Assembly: GCA_008638375.1 (NCBI GenBank)
Contig: CM018036.1
Span: 4,774,392-4,838,391 of the forward strand
Source of the DNA: Nyssa sinensis
Lineage: Eukaryota; Streptophyta; Magnoliopsida; Cornales; Nyssaceae
Length of the DNA stretch: 64,000 nucleotides
Direction of reading: 5' to 3'
Each line of letters begins with the position of its first letter. Positions within the stretch are counted from its first letter, which is position 1. This document shows positions 38,505 to 50,095 of this stretch, piece by piece. A model generated the notes under the pieces. The model was not told the DNA's origin. It did no database searches and saw only the letters and a list, made by a program, of their open reading frames with translations. The position numbers were made by a program, and so were the translations under genes.

Positions 38505-39975
38505 TAAAAAAATGAAATGAAAAAAAATGGAAACCCAATTTTTTTTCTTTAAACAAATGACACATGATTTTTTTCCCCTCCAAGTTGGTCTGAAATTTTA
38601 ATAATCATATTTTGGTTAATGACTATGACAGCTATCAAATAATTTAAGGAATTAATCCCTGATTAGCTAGGCTGTCAGTGTACTATATATATCACACTCC
38701 TTTTGTCTTTGAGTGGATGTAGCCATCATCTGTGGAATCTTTTAAGCTGTGTTTCTTTATATATTATTTTTGATATGGTAGATAAAAGGAAATCAAATCC
38801 CTTTTAAGTTTCTGGTACCACCAGAAATTCTTGCATCCTCAATATCATTTGGATAGGATGTCGAATTTTTTAAAAGATGCAGAAATAATATTTTATCGTA
38901 TCAAATGATAAGATATAATTAATTGAATTCATGAACCGGGATGATATTACTGAACTAGTTCATACAAGAACTTCTCACAACTAACTATAGTGAAATTTAT
39001 GAAATTTTTAGTTATAGTAGTGATACAAGCTTGCGCATGAACCTTTATTACCTATTAAGGTAAAAAGAATTGCCAAAAAGGATTGAATAAAGGCTTCCAT
39101 TTTTTTAATATTTAATCTTGAATAATTAATTATAGCATCCTAAAATGGTTTGATAAGGGTTAATAAAAGTTGTTTGGCGAAAAAATGAGAACTAAAATCT
39201 ATCCTATTTAGGAGAAACATTAACCAAAACAATAATGCTACCCTTCCCTTAACATTTTACTAAAAAAATTTACCTGCTGACTGTGACTGCTCTTGATGCT
39301 AATAAATTCAGTCTCTTGGTGCTAGTGAATTCAGCATCTTGGTGTTAGTCATGTTAAGGTGAGTCCAAGAGACTTAATTGACTACCACCCACATATAGTA
39401 AGAGGACTTAATTGACTAGCACCCGAACAGTCACGTCAGAGAAAATTTAATAAAATTTTATAGTATGAATAGCATTACTCTGACCAAAAACAGAAAGAAG
39501 TTAAAAGCTACTTATACCTCTAAGTTTGACATAATCATCTCTTTTTCTTGTATCTAAGCTATCTATTCATTTTAGTTAATTTTCACTAGAAAATATTCAT
39601 TCATCCGGGATCAATGATTGTGGGCTTATTTGAGTGTCACACCTGCAAGAAAATACATAGCACTCATTCATTAACTTGCGATCAGTCCAAGACCAATAAA
39701 TACTCTCTCTCATCCAGCTTTCACTACCTCTCTCTCTCACACACACACACGTACACATACATAGGTCACTAAGAAAGACCTAAGGAACCTCCCATTGAAA
39801 AATGAAGTTCATCCTTTCAAATAAAAAGAAAAAGAAAAAAAACAAATATGCGCTTGTTTTCAACGCCACCAAATAAAAAAGCAAAGAATAAAAAAAGAAC
39901 ATTCGAAACAAATTGCTTTATTCCTTAGTTTTCCACAATTTAGAATATATATTTTCCATAATCATTTCATATGTG

Positions 39976-40011
<36 letters not shown>

Positions 40012-40343
40012 AGAAAAATTAAATATAAAATAAACCATCATTAATTTTTCTAATGGGGATAAAAATTTCCTAGTTTTGGGTAGAAAGAAGAGAAAATATG
40101 GACAACTGAATACACATTTTTCATGAATGTTCCTTCCATTCCCTTGCTTCAAAAAGATTTGGATCAACTTTCTAATTTTTTTCCCGAGAAGAACCAAATT
40201 TAAAACCAGAAGAAGAAAATGGAGAAGAGAGTGTTTAAAGAGAGAAAGAGAAATGACTCACCGTTCTTACGAGCCTTAACTCGAGCAGAAACAGCAACCC
40301 AAACTCTTCTAACAGGGAAGGCCATCTTGTGCCACCAATTCAT
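36876..40343 (-). CDS. Small conserved plant protein of unknown function, 94 residues, two exons
   Basis: Exon 1 is 40343-40262 and exon 2 is 37078-36876 (stop TAA), with an intron of 3,183 bases. The donor reads GAACG|GTGAGT and the acceptor TTTCTGGGCAG|GTGATG; the codon phase joins exactly. The protein starts MNWWHKMAFPVRRVWVAVS, continues with a basic stretch ARVKARKNG, then DGLLKLRDDIQTCGYEDVQV followed by MWEMLRRSE, and ends in a basic aromatic tail (KRKQRPLWRIFEWSNHS) plus a serine-rich end. I remember small plant proteins with this 'LLKL.DDVQTCGYEDVQVMWEML' core and no assigned function. It has no signal peptide or membrane segment. An upstream extension of the frame lacks an ATG, so MNWW is the start. 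Confidence 0.8.
37738..38176. repeat. Foldback element, family A, copy 3
   Basis: The left end is GGATAATTACACGGACC and the right end GGTCCGTGTAATTAG followed by ACAGTGTAATTATT. The element lies inside the 3.2-kb intron of the 94-residue gene and has a C9-10 run in its left half. Confidence 0.65.
38459..38504. repeat. (GT)n(GA)n compound microsatellite
   Basis: About eleven GT units are followed by about twelve GA units, in the intron of the 94-residue gene. Confidence 0.9.
39245..39475. mobile_element. Dispersed repeat, family C, copy 2
   Basis: It contains GACTGTGACTGCTCTTGATGC, CAGTCTCTTGGTGCTAGTG and, at the right, TAGCACCCGAACAGTCACGTC. It matches the wording at 17090-17665. It lies in the same intron. 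Confidence 0.5.
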
Positions 40344-40436
40344 CACCTTGTTCTTCACCTTCTTCCTCCGATCCCCACCGAGTCGACTTCCTATCGCCCT
40401 TAACCCGGCCAGACCTGTCCTCTGTATCAACCACCT

Positions 40437-40449
40437 CTTTTATATATAG
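40437..40449 (-). promoter_or_regulatory. TATA box of the 94-residue gene
   Basis: The minus strand reads CTATATATAAAAG about 95-105 bases before the ATG at 40343. This gives a leader of some 65-75 bases if transcription starts about 30 bases downstream. Confidence 0.5.
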
Positions 40450-41148
40450 ATTTATAGATAGATATAGAGAGAGTAAGTCTGAGAGAGATCGACCAACAAA
40501 CACTTGTGAGCAGTCGTATGGGAAAGTTCTTGAGTAGCAGAACGTTCAACCGTTTGGCGAGCGTGTGGATTTTATAATACGAATCGAATCACCGACACGT
40601 GACGGTATAAGCCATGCTGTCTGTTTTTTTTTATATAACACAATTACACTAACGTCCCTGCTCATATTTAATAATTACATTTTTTTCTTTTTAATTTTTA
40701 AAAATATTTTTTTTAAGATTTTTTTTTTGACTGTCTTTAAAAGAATTTTTTTTTAAATAACATCTTAGAGATTTAATAAATATTAATTAAAATTTTAAAT
40801 ATATTTTTATATAAAATAAAAATAAATTATTTATTTTAATTTTACTTTTATATAAAATAAAAAACTCTTTAAAAAAAAGTAAAAAAATTGATCAAGATTT
40901 TAAAAATACAAAAAAAAAAGGAACAATTTTATTATTTTTAAAAAATAACTGAAAATTTTATTTATAATTAGTTAATAAAAATAAAAAATGCATTATCATA
41001 AATCTTTAAAATAATTAATATAATTTACTTTAATAAATTTTGTCGGTGTATAAATACGATAAATAAATGTTAAATTATACGAGTCACGGAAATTAATAAA
41101 ATACTAACGCAGGCAGGGTAATACTCCATAATTCTCTCGTGTATGTAT

Positions 41149-41165
<17 letters not shown>

Positions 41166-41209
<44 letters not shown>
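41166..41209. repeat. (GA)n microsatellite
   Basis: About 22 GA units directly follow a short (TA)n run. Confidence 0.9.
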
Positions 41210-41212
<3 letters not shown>

Positions 41213-41742
41213 AGGGCTGTAGCAACTTGGTTAGTGTCGGCAAGGACGAAATCCACGTGGTCAATCGGCAAACGGATATGGGTATGGTATGAAAAAGATG
41301 GATCATCTGACTGCTGACAGACCCTCAAAGTTTGTTTCAGAAAGGACTGCTCACCAATTTGATGGTGTGCTTCCTAACATCATCTCAACTAGTTTTATAC
41401 CTTTTGTAAAACATATTCTACAAAAATATGATTAATTATTTGCTTCAATTTTTAAATTCTTTTTATCATACTTTTGTTTTTTAAATTATACAAAAATGTA
41501 TTTAAAGAAAAATAAATTATAATTTTTTTTTCAAATGTAAAAGACTTCCCTAACCACCCAATGAGTTATGATAACAATTTAAATTATCTACACTCATTAT
41601 ATTTAAACCGAAAAATTTATACTTAAATTAAATCAATAGTTGATTATGCACCATCAATAGAATTGATAATAACTATGATAGAATATCAATTTAAGTGTAA
41701 TTTATTTATTTTTTCATATCTAGTTAAGTATAATTTTTTAAA

Positions 41743-42206
41743 ACGGTAAATTATACTAATCTTTTTTAGACTTTATGACAATTACACTGATATCTCTTAA
41801 AGTTTTTGAAATTATACTGATCTTTTATACTTTATTTAAAAATATACAGATACCTCATCTTCTTCTTTTTTTTCTCTCCAAAATGATGAAAGTGACTCTT
41901 TTATTTATTTATTTAAAAACAAATTTAAGGTAAATAACTTATTTTATTTTATATAAAAATAAATTTAATACTTTTATCAATATTTATTCAAAAAATGAAA
42001 AAAAAATGGTCAACATTTAAAAAATTTAAAAAATATATATGAAAGGAACATTTTTGTCATTTTAAAAAAAATATATATCTAAGGAGAGTTATTTGTATAT
42101 TATTATCATGTAAAGTAAAGGAGATCAGTGTAATTTTTCAAAATTTCAGGAAGAGGTCAGTATAATTATCATAAACCTCAAAAAGAGATCAATACAATTT
42201 ATCATT
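41743..42206. repeat. Foldback element, family A, copy 4 (best preserved)
   Basis: The left arm reads TAAATTATACTAATC, GACAATTACACTGATATCTC, GAAATTATACTGATC, ATATACAGATACCTC. The right arm carries the inverse in reverse order: GTTATTTGTATATTATT, GGAGATCAGTGTAATTTTTC, GAGGTCAGTATAATTATC, GAGATCAATACAATTTATC. Each arm is about 120 bases. Confidence 0.75.
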
Positions 42207-42954
42207 TTTAAAATTATTAATCCCACTTATAGTTTGTTCATTCAAAATTCATGTTAAAGTATAATTTTATCTTCTTTTACTCTTTTTCTCTCTCAAAGTC
42301 TAAAATATTAGGAAATTATATTGTCACCACCCACAGTTTTTGTCCAAGTGAGCCAAATGTGGCCTTTTGGCCATTTGTATTTGTCAATTAGATAGGTTTC
42401 ACAGTATTATTTCTTTATATGTTTCAAAATATAAATCTAATTTAAAAAAACTAATATATATACAAAATATTTAGATTATCTTATTTTTAAATTTCATTAT
42501 ACTAATATGAAATTAAAAAATCCATATAAAAATAAAAATAATTAAAACATTACATACACACTAAAATGTTATAGATTATAGACTAAAACAAAAGGAACAT
42601 GGTTGATGTGGGTTCAAATTTGTATTTAAAAAAAAAAAAAGAGGGCTTGGCTAGCATTGGTGGTGTGGTTTGTCAACTTCAACTAAGCATTGTTTGTGTT
42701 TAGTGGCAGTCAGTCACTTTTTTGAAAAACAATAATCACAGTATTATTTTATTATTAATCCCAATGCGGTCCATATGTTTCCCATCATCTCCATCTCCAT
42801 GTCTATCTCTATCTCTAGCTCTATATCTATCTCCATCTCACATATGTATTTATATGATCTCATTAATTCGTCAATTAGTCGTAACTCTTTCCAATTAAAT
42901 TAGTTTTGGAAGGGGGGTTGGCTAATTTTTTTTTGAAAATTAAAAAAAAAAAAA

Positions 42955-43292
42955 AGATAATTACACTCATTATTCCTGTGATCTTTGAAAATTATAAAAA
43001 TATTCTCCATAATTTTTCATATTATTCTCACGTTTCTTTTTAGAATTGTTCAAGTGACAAATATTAATAGAAGGTATGAATAAGAGATCAGTGTAATATA
43101 TAAAAATATTTTAATCGTATAAAAAAATTTAGTTGAAAACCCTAATACTGTCACCAACGAATATTGTATATATATATATATATATGTTTTGTACTATTAT
43201 CAGTATAACAAATGAGAAATCAATGAGATTTCAGAAAATATAAAAGAAATCTATGTAATTTTTTAATAATTTAAGAAAAATCAATGTAATTA
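42955..43292. repeat. Foldback element, family A, copy 5
   Basis: The left end is GATAATTACACTCATTATTCC and the right end ATCAATGTAATTATTCC, with inner ATCTATGTAATTTTT and AGAGATCAGTGTAATATAT. Confidence 0.6.
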
Positions 43293-45227
43293 TTCCAACA
43301 AAAATTATTAAACTTTTATTATTAGTTTTTTTAAAAATTTAACAAAATGTGAAAATACATTGAGATAAGGTAATTAAAACTTTTCTCATTATACGCTAGA
43401 CCAGAGTTCGAGCATTATGCATCGCGCATGCATAAACTTAGAATAGTAATTGCAATAACCATTCAAATTAATTGATGAAAATGAATATGGGATATAAGTA
43501 TATTATATGCTTGTAATTAAAAGAACTTTGCTTTATTATGTGATGGCTTTTGACAATCTCAGATATGGCAACTCACTCTTTTTTATCATTAAAAACAATG
43601 GCTCAAAACTTGTAATTAATAATTTTGTTTGAATATAATTTTTTTTTTTTTTGAAAAGTCTAGCTAATTATTAGGGTTGATAGTATGTATCTCCCTCTCT
43701 CTGTCTATGCAATTACTTAAACCATGCTCATTCCCAATAATCTTCTCAGTGATTGTACAAAAAGATAGAATAATCATACCATTGGTAATATAAATTATAT
43801 ATTGTTTGGATGAGATATAAATAGAACGAGATATAGTTATCCAACCTTCTTACCTTGCCATTCAAATCAGGCTTATGAAAAAAAAAACAGGTAGTGTAAC
43901 CAGACTGCTGCCACTTTGGCAATAGATAAGAAGTTGTTATCAAGATTGTTTTGTATTTTTTGAGGGCTCTATCAAGTGGTAATGACCATCAGCCTCAATC
44001 AAACTCCCCAAACTAATAATAAAAAAAAAATGTTCAGTGTGTCTCTTAGTACCCAAAAACAAAAGGCCACAAAAAAAAAAAAAAAACCCCAATTCTTGCC
44101 AACTTTTGCAAAGGAGCTGCTAGTTTTGTGATAAATGAGAAGAAGGGTGGGCATCTTTACCTATGATAAGAGTAAAATTTGAAAGAATACGTTACACTAG
44201 GTAGTCATCTAGCTATAGCCATGAATTTCAACAGATGTTTTCTGCTCTAAAGAAATTGATTCGAGTCAATTATTGGAATCCCAATTCCCAATTGCCAAAT
44301 GACTCATATAATCTGATCTTCAGTTATTTTCAACTTAAAATACAAAAATTGGTGGAACTGACAAGATACAGGTGGTTGAATTCATGAAACAAAGTTTAGT
44401 TTTGTTACTCTGCATATATAAATACACACACATATATATACATATATAATATTATGCACAATATTTAGTCAAGATTTCTAGCTGTATCCACCTTGTAGAA
44501 TATAATTTTACAAACCAGTAATGTATGAATATGAATATTTATGTGATCCATCCAGGACATGGTGACAAGAAAAAAAAAATCAGAACAAAGTACCTGTGGA
44601 CATTGAGGTCGTCGTCATCATCATCATCATCCAAGTTGGTGCAACTAAATGTCATGAGATGAGTGCTAAGACTGGCCCGTCAAAAATGGTCACACTAGCA
44701 TCTCCATTCAACATCAACATAATCATCTTTTTTCTTCTTCTTGTTATCATTTGGCACCAGCACGAAGGAAGGACACAAAAGGAGGCCTTTATCGCAATTG
44801 AGCATATTGAAAGGAGAATCCATAAAGTAAGTTGCGGCCATCAAAAAATATTTGTGCTTGTTGGAAAGATCCTCCCAATAGATCATATTGAATAATAAAC
44901 AGCAGACTAGACCAGACCAGATCAACCTGAACCACATCAGTTGGGACCTACAGCAGACGTGTGCCTCATATGAAACACACTGCTGATGTGATGCCAAATC
45001 AAGAATCATGCTCATAATTTTCTTTATCAAATTATCACTATCCTTATCAAGCCACACCATCATTTTTTTCAGAATCAACAAGACATGTACTGAGATTTAC
45101 CATTCGTGCCTGTCCTCCTTATCCAAATTGAGCTGGCTTCAGTAAGGCTTCTCTTTTGATGACAAGAGTAACAACTATGTAAGTTCAAAAATAATCTTCT
45201 AATCTGCCAACAATAAAGGAAACGACT

Positions 45228-45362
45228 TTTTTTTGGGTCCAACAGTATGCGGTATAATGGGGGAAATCCCTACACATACCCCCCCCCCCCCCTCTTTCTT
45301 TCTCCCATGTTTCTCTACCAGGATTTGAACCTTGCACATTCCCTATAGGAGGATCAGGACAT
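45228..45362 (-). mobile_element. Possible tRNA-derived SINE
   Basis: The minus strand carries GTGCAAGGTTCAAATCCTGG, a good Pol III B box, then a G12 run, and ends GGACCCAAAAAAAAG, an A-rich tail. The A box is poor, so the call is tentative. Confidence 0.35.
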
Positions 45363-46237
45363 ACTAGAAAGGAAACAGCTTTACTTGTATCTTTATTTTG
45401 TGGAGGTTTCTCTACTAGAAACGAGCAGGCTGTAGCTTCATTTCATAATATGCTGAACACCAATGTTAATAGCCACATGACATAATTGATTTGTAGACAA
45501 TCTAAGAAATCCACTTTAGAATCACTGTTTAGGAAACAATTTTTGTAGTCAAACCACAGAGGGTAGCATGATTGGTAATCTTGGATTTCAAGCCAATTTT
45601 TGTGGGAGTTCCTGTGCAAGAATTTGACCAAGCTTAGCTTGTCTAAAAACGAAATATAGCTCAAACCACAATTTTCAAGCTGAATGGGCAGGTATCAACC
45701 TGGATCTTCCCAATAACAGTGCTATTTTAAATTAATGAATGGCGGAGTAAGAGAAATGGTTATGGGAATCCTGATGGCATTCTAGAGAAGGTGGATGTAG
45801 AAAAAATTGAGTAGATGAGAGAAAAGTCAGATAGATGGTTTTGGTCCTGTCACCTGTGTAACAAAGACCAATAACTACTCCCATAAGTGGCAATATATTC
45901 TAATGTTGAAGGCACTAGCAAGAGTAGAATTAAGGCCAAAGACGAACAGATAAATGGACACTAGGAAGGGTTTCACATGAGACATTTGAAGTTATATTAT
46001 TTAAAGGCTCTCTCTAGAAAGTTAGTTAGGATAACATACGCAGAACAAATAATGACTTAGTCCATCAAGCTTGGTGGGGGATGGGGGGGAGGGAGAAGAG
46101 TTTTTTTCCCTTCAAATTGGTTTTTTATTTATACTACAATTTGTGCATTAGGATAAACATCAAAGTATTGAACTCAGCTAATTCCACCATGCCGGAGTGG
46201 ATAACATTGCAATGATGTCACAACTACATCCTACTTG

Positions 46238-46453
46238 CTAGTTACCAATGATCTTCATGTATTCCTTTGAAAGCTTGGTCTCCATTATCAGCTCTTGTTC
46301 TTTGAGAAGAGCATACCCTGATCCAAGGTAAAGCTTCCTCTGTTTTCTTTTCAAGCAAACAGATTTATTTTGTACCATTAACTCAATGTTATAGGGGATC
46401 AAAGCTAAATGACTTAAAAGAATGATGGAAGTAAATTAAAAGGAAAGAGCGAG

Positions 46454-46490
<37 letters not shown>

Positions 46491-49400
46491 TAGTAATTGC
46501 CTAGAAAAATATACACATACATATATGTGTATTTTTTTTTGTTTGGATCAGTATATATATGTATAGTTATTGCAAATAGTTTTAAGGTTTGTAACACTCT
46601 TTTTTATGGGATTTGGCATAAATATTCATTGCATTATTTTAACCTTTTTAGAACCATTTTGATGCTTTTAGTTCAATCCCAAATTCAATGAACTCATTTG
46701 AAATATTTTTATCCTTTTTTTTTTCTGGTTATGGCCTACCAATAAATATATAATCTTGATACTAACTCTTGGAGGATTATCTGACAAATTCATCAGAGTC
46801 CCAACAACAATTTGATTGTTGACTGTCATTTGAGTATTTCCTAGATGAGAACAGGAAAAAAAAAATACGTTAATAAGATAAATTAGAGACTAAAGGAATT
46901 GGAGTAATGAAGACTAGTAAGTAGTAGTAAGAAAAGATAAAAAAAAAAAAACAAATAGAATAATTGAACACGTGTCAAAGAGTGGATAGAAAGAGTGCTA
47001 ACAAACAAACTTAACACCATGTTTTCATCCAATTTAGATTTCCAAGTCCAATTTAACTGTAGCTCACCAAATCTACCAAGGCCAGTATCAACGTCATTGA
47101 TCAACAAATAGCTCATCTTCCCCTGCATTAGTTAAAGAAAATGAAAATTAAACTACACTGATAATTTAAAGTAGGTCAATAAGGAGTAATGAGAAACATC
47201 CATCAATTGACATGAATATAAAGGGAGACTCTATTCATTGCAGCTTGGATTAAACACATGTAGGTTATAAATGAATTTTCTGGAAGCCTGTGATTTCAAG
47301 TGCCATCACTCTTTTAATTAATGCATGCCCTAGCCCAAGATTTTTTTGTGACCCAAGAGGAAATATTAACCTTTTTTATCTTTATTAAGAGAAAATTTAA
47401 ACTCTTTCAGCTCAAGGAGGTCCACTTTGCCTGATATTAATGGAAATTTGGAAATAGTACAAGTCCCTTCTAACTTGTATGCCCAAAGGATCTCCACACT
47501 AGTTTTTAATCACCATTCATGTTTTGACAGTGGGTAGTGTTTTATTCAGTTCCCCAAGTACAGAAAGCCAACTTTGCTAACACTCTTCTTTTTACTACTA
47601 AAGTATTAATGTTTATATCAAAAAATTTATCAGGACTTAAAAAACTCTTCTACGTTCTTTCCAGAATGTCTTTCATGAAGAGAAGGAACCAATGCCATAA
47701 TATGTTAGAAATGATGCCAGCAGTTGTACTACTAATCGAAAAGAGTAGGGTTAGATTAGGGTGGATCTAAAATCACATTATTGATTTTTGTATCTTCTCC
47801 AATCCTTACATAACACAACAATCCATGAGCCACCACATGAAGAATAACCCTTGGACCATTGAGAAGGAGGACCAAGCCTGCTAATTCTGGAAGACTGGAA
47901 TGGAACCAAGCCCAATGAATTAAGAGAGAGAAGGAAAGAGAGAAATGTGAAACGGTCAATAAAGTGCAATCCCATGGGTTTGAGACAAATTTTTAAGTCC
48001 ATTGACTCCTATCTAGGCATTAGACCAAGAGACCAGTAGAGAACCTGTCACAGTCTATCTGACTTTTTCAAATGCATAAATGGCTTTGAATGTGTGGAAT
48101 CCCACCTCGGGACTCCAAGTGGAAAATAAATCAGACACCAGTAACTGAGGGGAAACACTAGCCTAAATAGAAGATCTACAGAGAAATGCTGTCATAGATT
48201 CACGTTAACCATCCACATGCTTTAAAACCTCCATGAATGGTGATGATCTATTTGAGTTCAGAATTCTGTAAGACTGTAACAACACAATCATTCAGGCCTG
48301 ACATCCTCTGCTTCTGTACCCAAGCTGGAGTGCATGAAACAGCCTTAATAGGGCCGGCTAATGAATGTCTTACTGGTCTTTATTATCCTTTGCTAATATC
48401 TTTACCTATCTGTTTGAAGGTTCTATTACATTTTCTGTACTTAAAGGACATGGTTTGTTTATTTTTTGGTCTCCAGGTCATGCTTTAGTTTAGAGGCAGC
48501 TTTTAGTATCCATTACTTGAGCATCTTGTCAAGTAAATTATAGAGCAGTAGATGGTTCAGACATCAATAAAAAGTTATGTTTACAAGGATACAGAGTTGT
48601 TGATCAGCATTTTGGCAACATTTACCAAGGAAGAATAAAAGCTTTTTGGCAATATTTTCTTTTATTCTCTAAGCTGAGCTTAGCCCTACCCAAGAACAAA
48701 GCATGTTTTTGCTTTTTTTAACCACCAGGTCATGAGCTCCTGGGTTCTTCTCTGTGTAGTTATAATTCCCTTTTTTTTTTTTGCTTATCATCAGCATATA
48801 GCCAGAGCGTCAGGGTTCAAAATCCTAGCCTAGGCAAATTGGCATCAAAATTTCAAGACTGCAATTCTAGAAAGTACTCTGTCAATTTTGTACAGGAAAA
48901 AGTGGAGGGACAGCAGTCATGGTTCTGTCAATGCTGATGCACAAGGGAAAACAGGAGCATACATATCGGAAGGGGGGGGAGCAGCATAAAGGAGGGAAGT
49001 TAGAAGCCCTACCCAAGAGCTTAGCTCGAGGGGAAATTCCAACCCATGATGATGGCAATGGTGTAAAAGTATAAATTTAAAGATCCAATAACTGTTTTCA
49101 ATATGGATAGCCACATGACCAACATAATCAAAGATGGGAACCGAGTTCCAAAAGGCGATCCCATACCTTCATGATGATTCAAGAGAAGAAAAATATATTG
49201 ATCCACGTGTCACTACTGATTGAATCTTCAAATACACAGATGTACTAGATGACAAGAAGGCGAACATGGCAGCCATGAACTTCAGAGCTCAATGAGGCCA
49301 AAATGACATATATTAAGAAATCAAAATTCGCAGTTGTTTCTATACCTACATCTTCTTGGAACTAAACAGAACATATTGGGAAGAAAATTACTTACAGTCT

Positions 49401-49532
49401 CGTCAGAGAAAATTGCCAGCAACGAGGTCGTCGATGATGCCCAGCCCTAGCACCGAAGGGAATGTAAATGTTATTGGCCTCTTTGCCTACCCTGTAGAGA
49501 TAATCGTTTCCCTCTCGAGTTGGGCATGATTT
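46238..49532 (-). pseudogene. Rubisco activase-like AAA ATPase gene, decayed (four recognisable exons)
   Basis: Remnants occur in order on the minus strand. Exon 49532-49396 has GNDYLYRVGKEANNIYIPFG then, after a one-base shift, IIDDLVAGNFL, and then a TGA where glycine is expected. Exon 47122-47068 reads GKMSYLLINDVDTGLGRF (Walker B region). Exon 46840 to about 46758 reads GNTQMTVNNQIVVGTLMNLS then DNPPRVSI. The terminal exon 46339-46238 reads SGYALLKEQELIMETKLSKE then YMKIIGN, with a one-base shift just before it. Several GT-AG sites survive. The exons for the Walker A region and for the '[29 protein letters not shown]' stretch were not found, and the space left for the latter is only about 400 bases. 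The parent would be the Rubisco activase-like plastid AAA protein (Arabidopsis At1g73110 type, from memory). It cannot make a working ATPase as read. Confidence 0.75.
46457..46488. repeat. (GA)n microsatellite
   Basis: About 16 GA units lie between the last two recognisable exons of the activase-like pseudogene, where the missing exons should be. Confidence 0.85.
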
Positions 49533-50095
49533 CTGTAAAATGAAGGCGATGGATTGTTCAAAATGAGGTCATGGTTATCATTCGGTTATGGTGACTCATT
49601 GGTTGGATTGGGACTGGGGAAACCTCAACATTCCAGAGTTAAAATCAGGACACGGGAACATTATAGCACCATACTGCACATCATGCACCAATTGGCAGAA
49701 TGTAGTTGAACCCGAAGGAAAATTGTATTCATTTTCAAGTGGTATCATATCTTTAATGGAAGTTCTTTTGCCACTCAATTGGCTACTTCATATACCCTGA
49801 CAGGCACTATTGTGAGCTTGAATCAAAATAAACTACAAGGAAGTTCAACTTGAGTTGGAATTGGAGAGCTAATATTCCCCTTGGAGAAGAATTGGAGTGC
49901 ATTATGATTTCATGGCCAATACAATAAGTACATATTGCTTACTCAAACTGATAGACTTAGCACATTATTTGTTGAGAAAAAGACTTAAAAGCACACTCAT
50001 GTTCATTACTTTCTTGACATAAATATATAGGCAATAAAGCAACCAAAAAGAGGTCTTGGACCCCCAAGTAGTAACATTGGCTAAAACACTGTCAG

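Larger units (their letters stand above)
40450..46237. other. Intergenic region rich in AT and small elements
   Basis: It contains a (GA)n tract (41166-41209), two family A foldback elements (41743-42206, 42955-43292), a possible SINE (45228-45362), and a minus-strand open stretch at 44580-45081 with protein-like composition that I cannot assign. No complete gene is supported. Confidence 0.5.

Noticed and set aside
40344..40430. Longer N-terminus for the 94-residue protein
   Set aside because: The open extension begins at a TTG and has no ATG; it lies in the expected leader downstream of the TATA box.
49588..49800. Possible first exon of the activase-like gene (open frames on both strands)
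   Set aside because: Neither frame looks like a plastid transit peptide or matches the family N-terminus.
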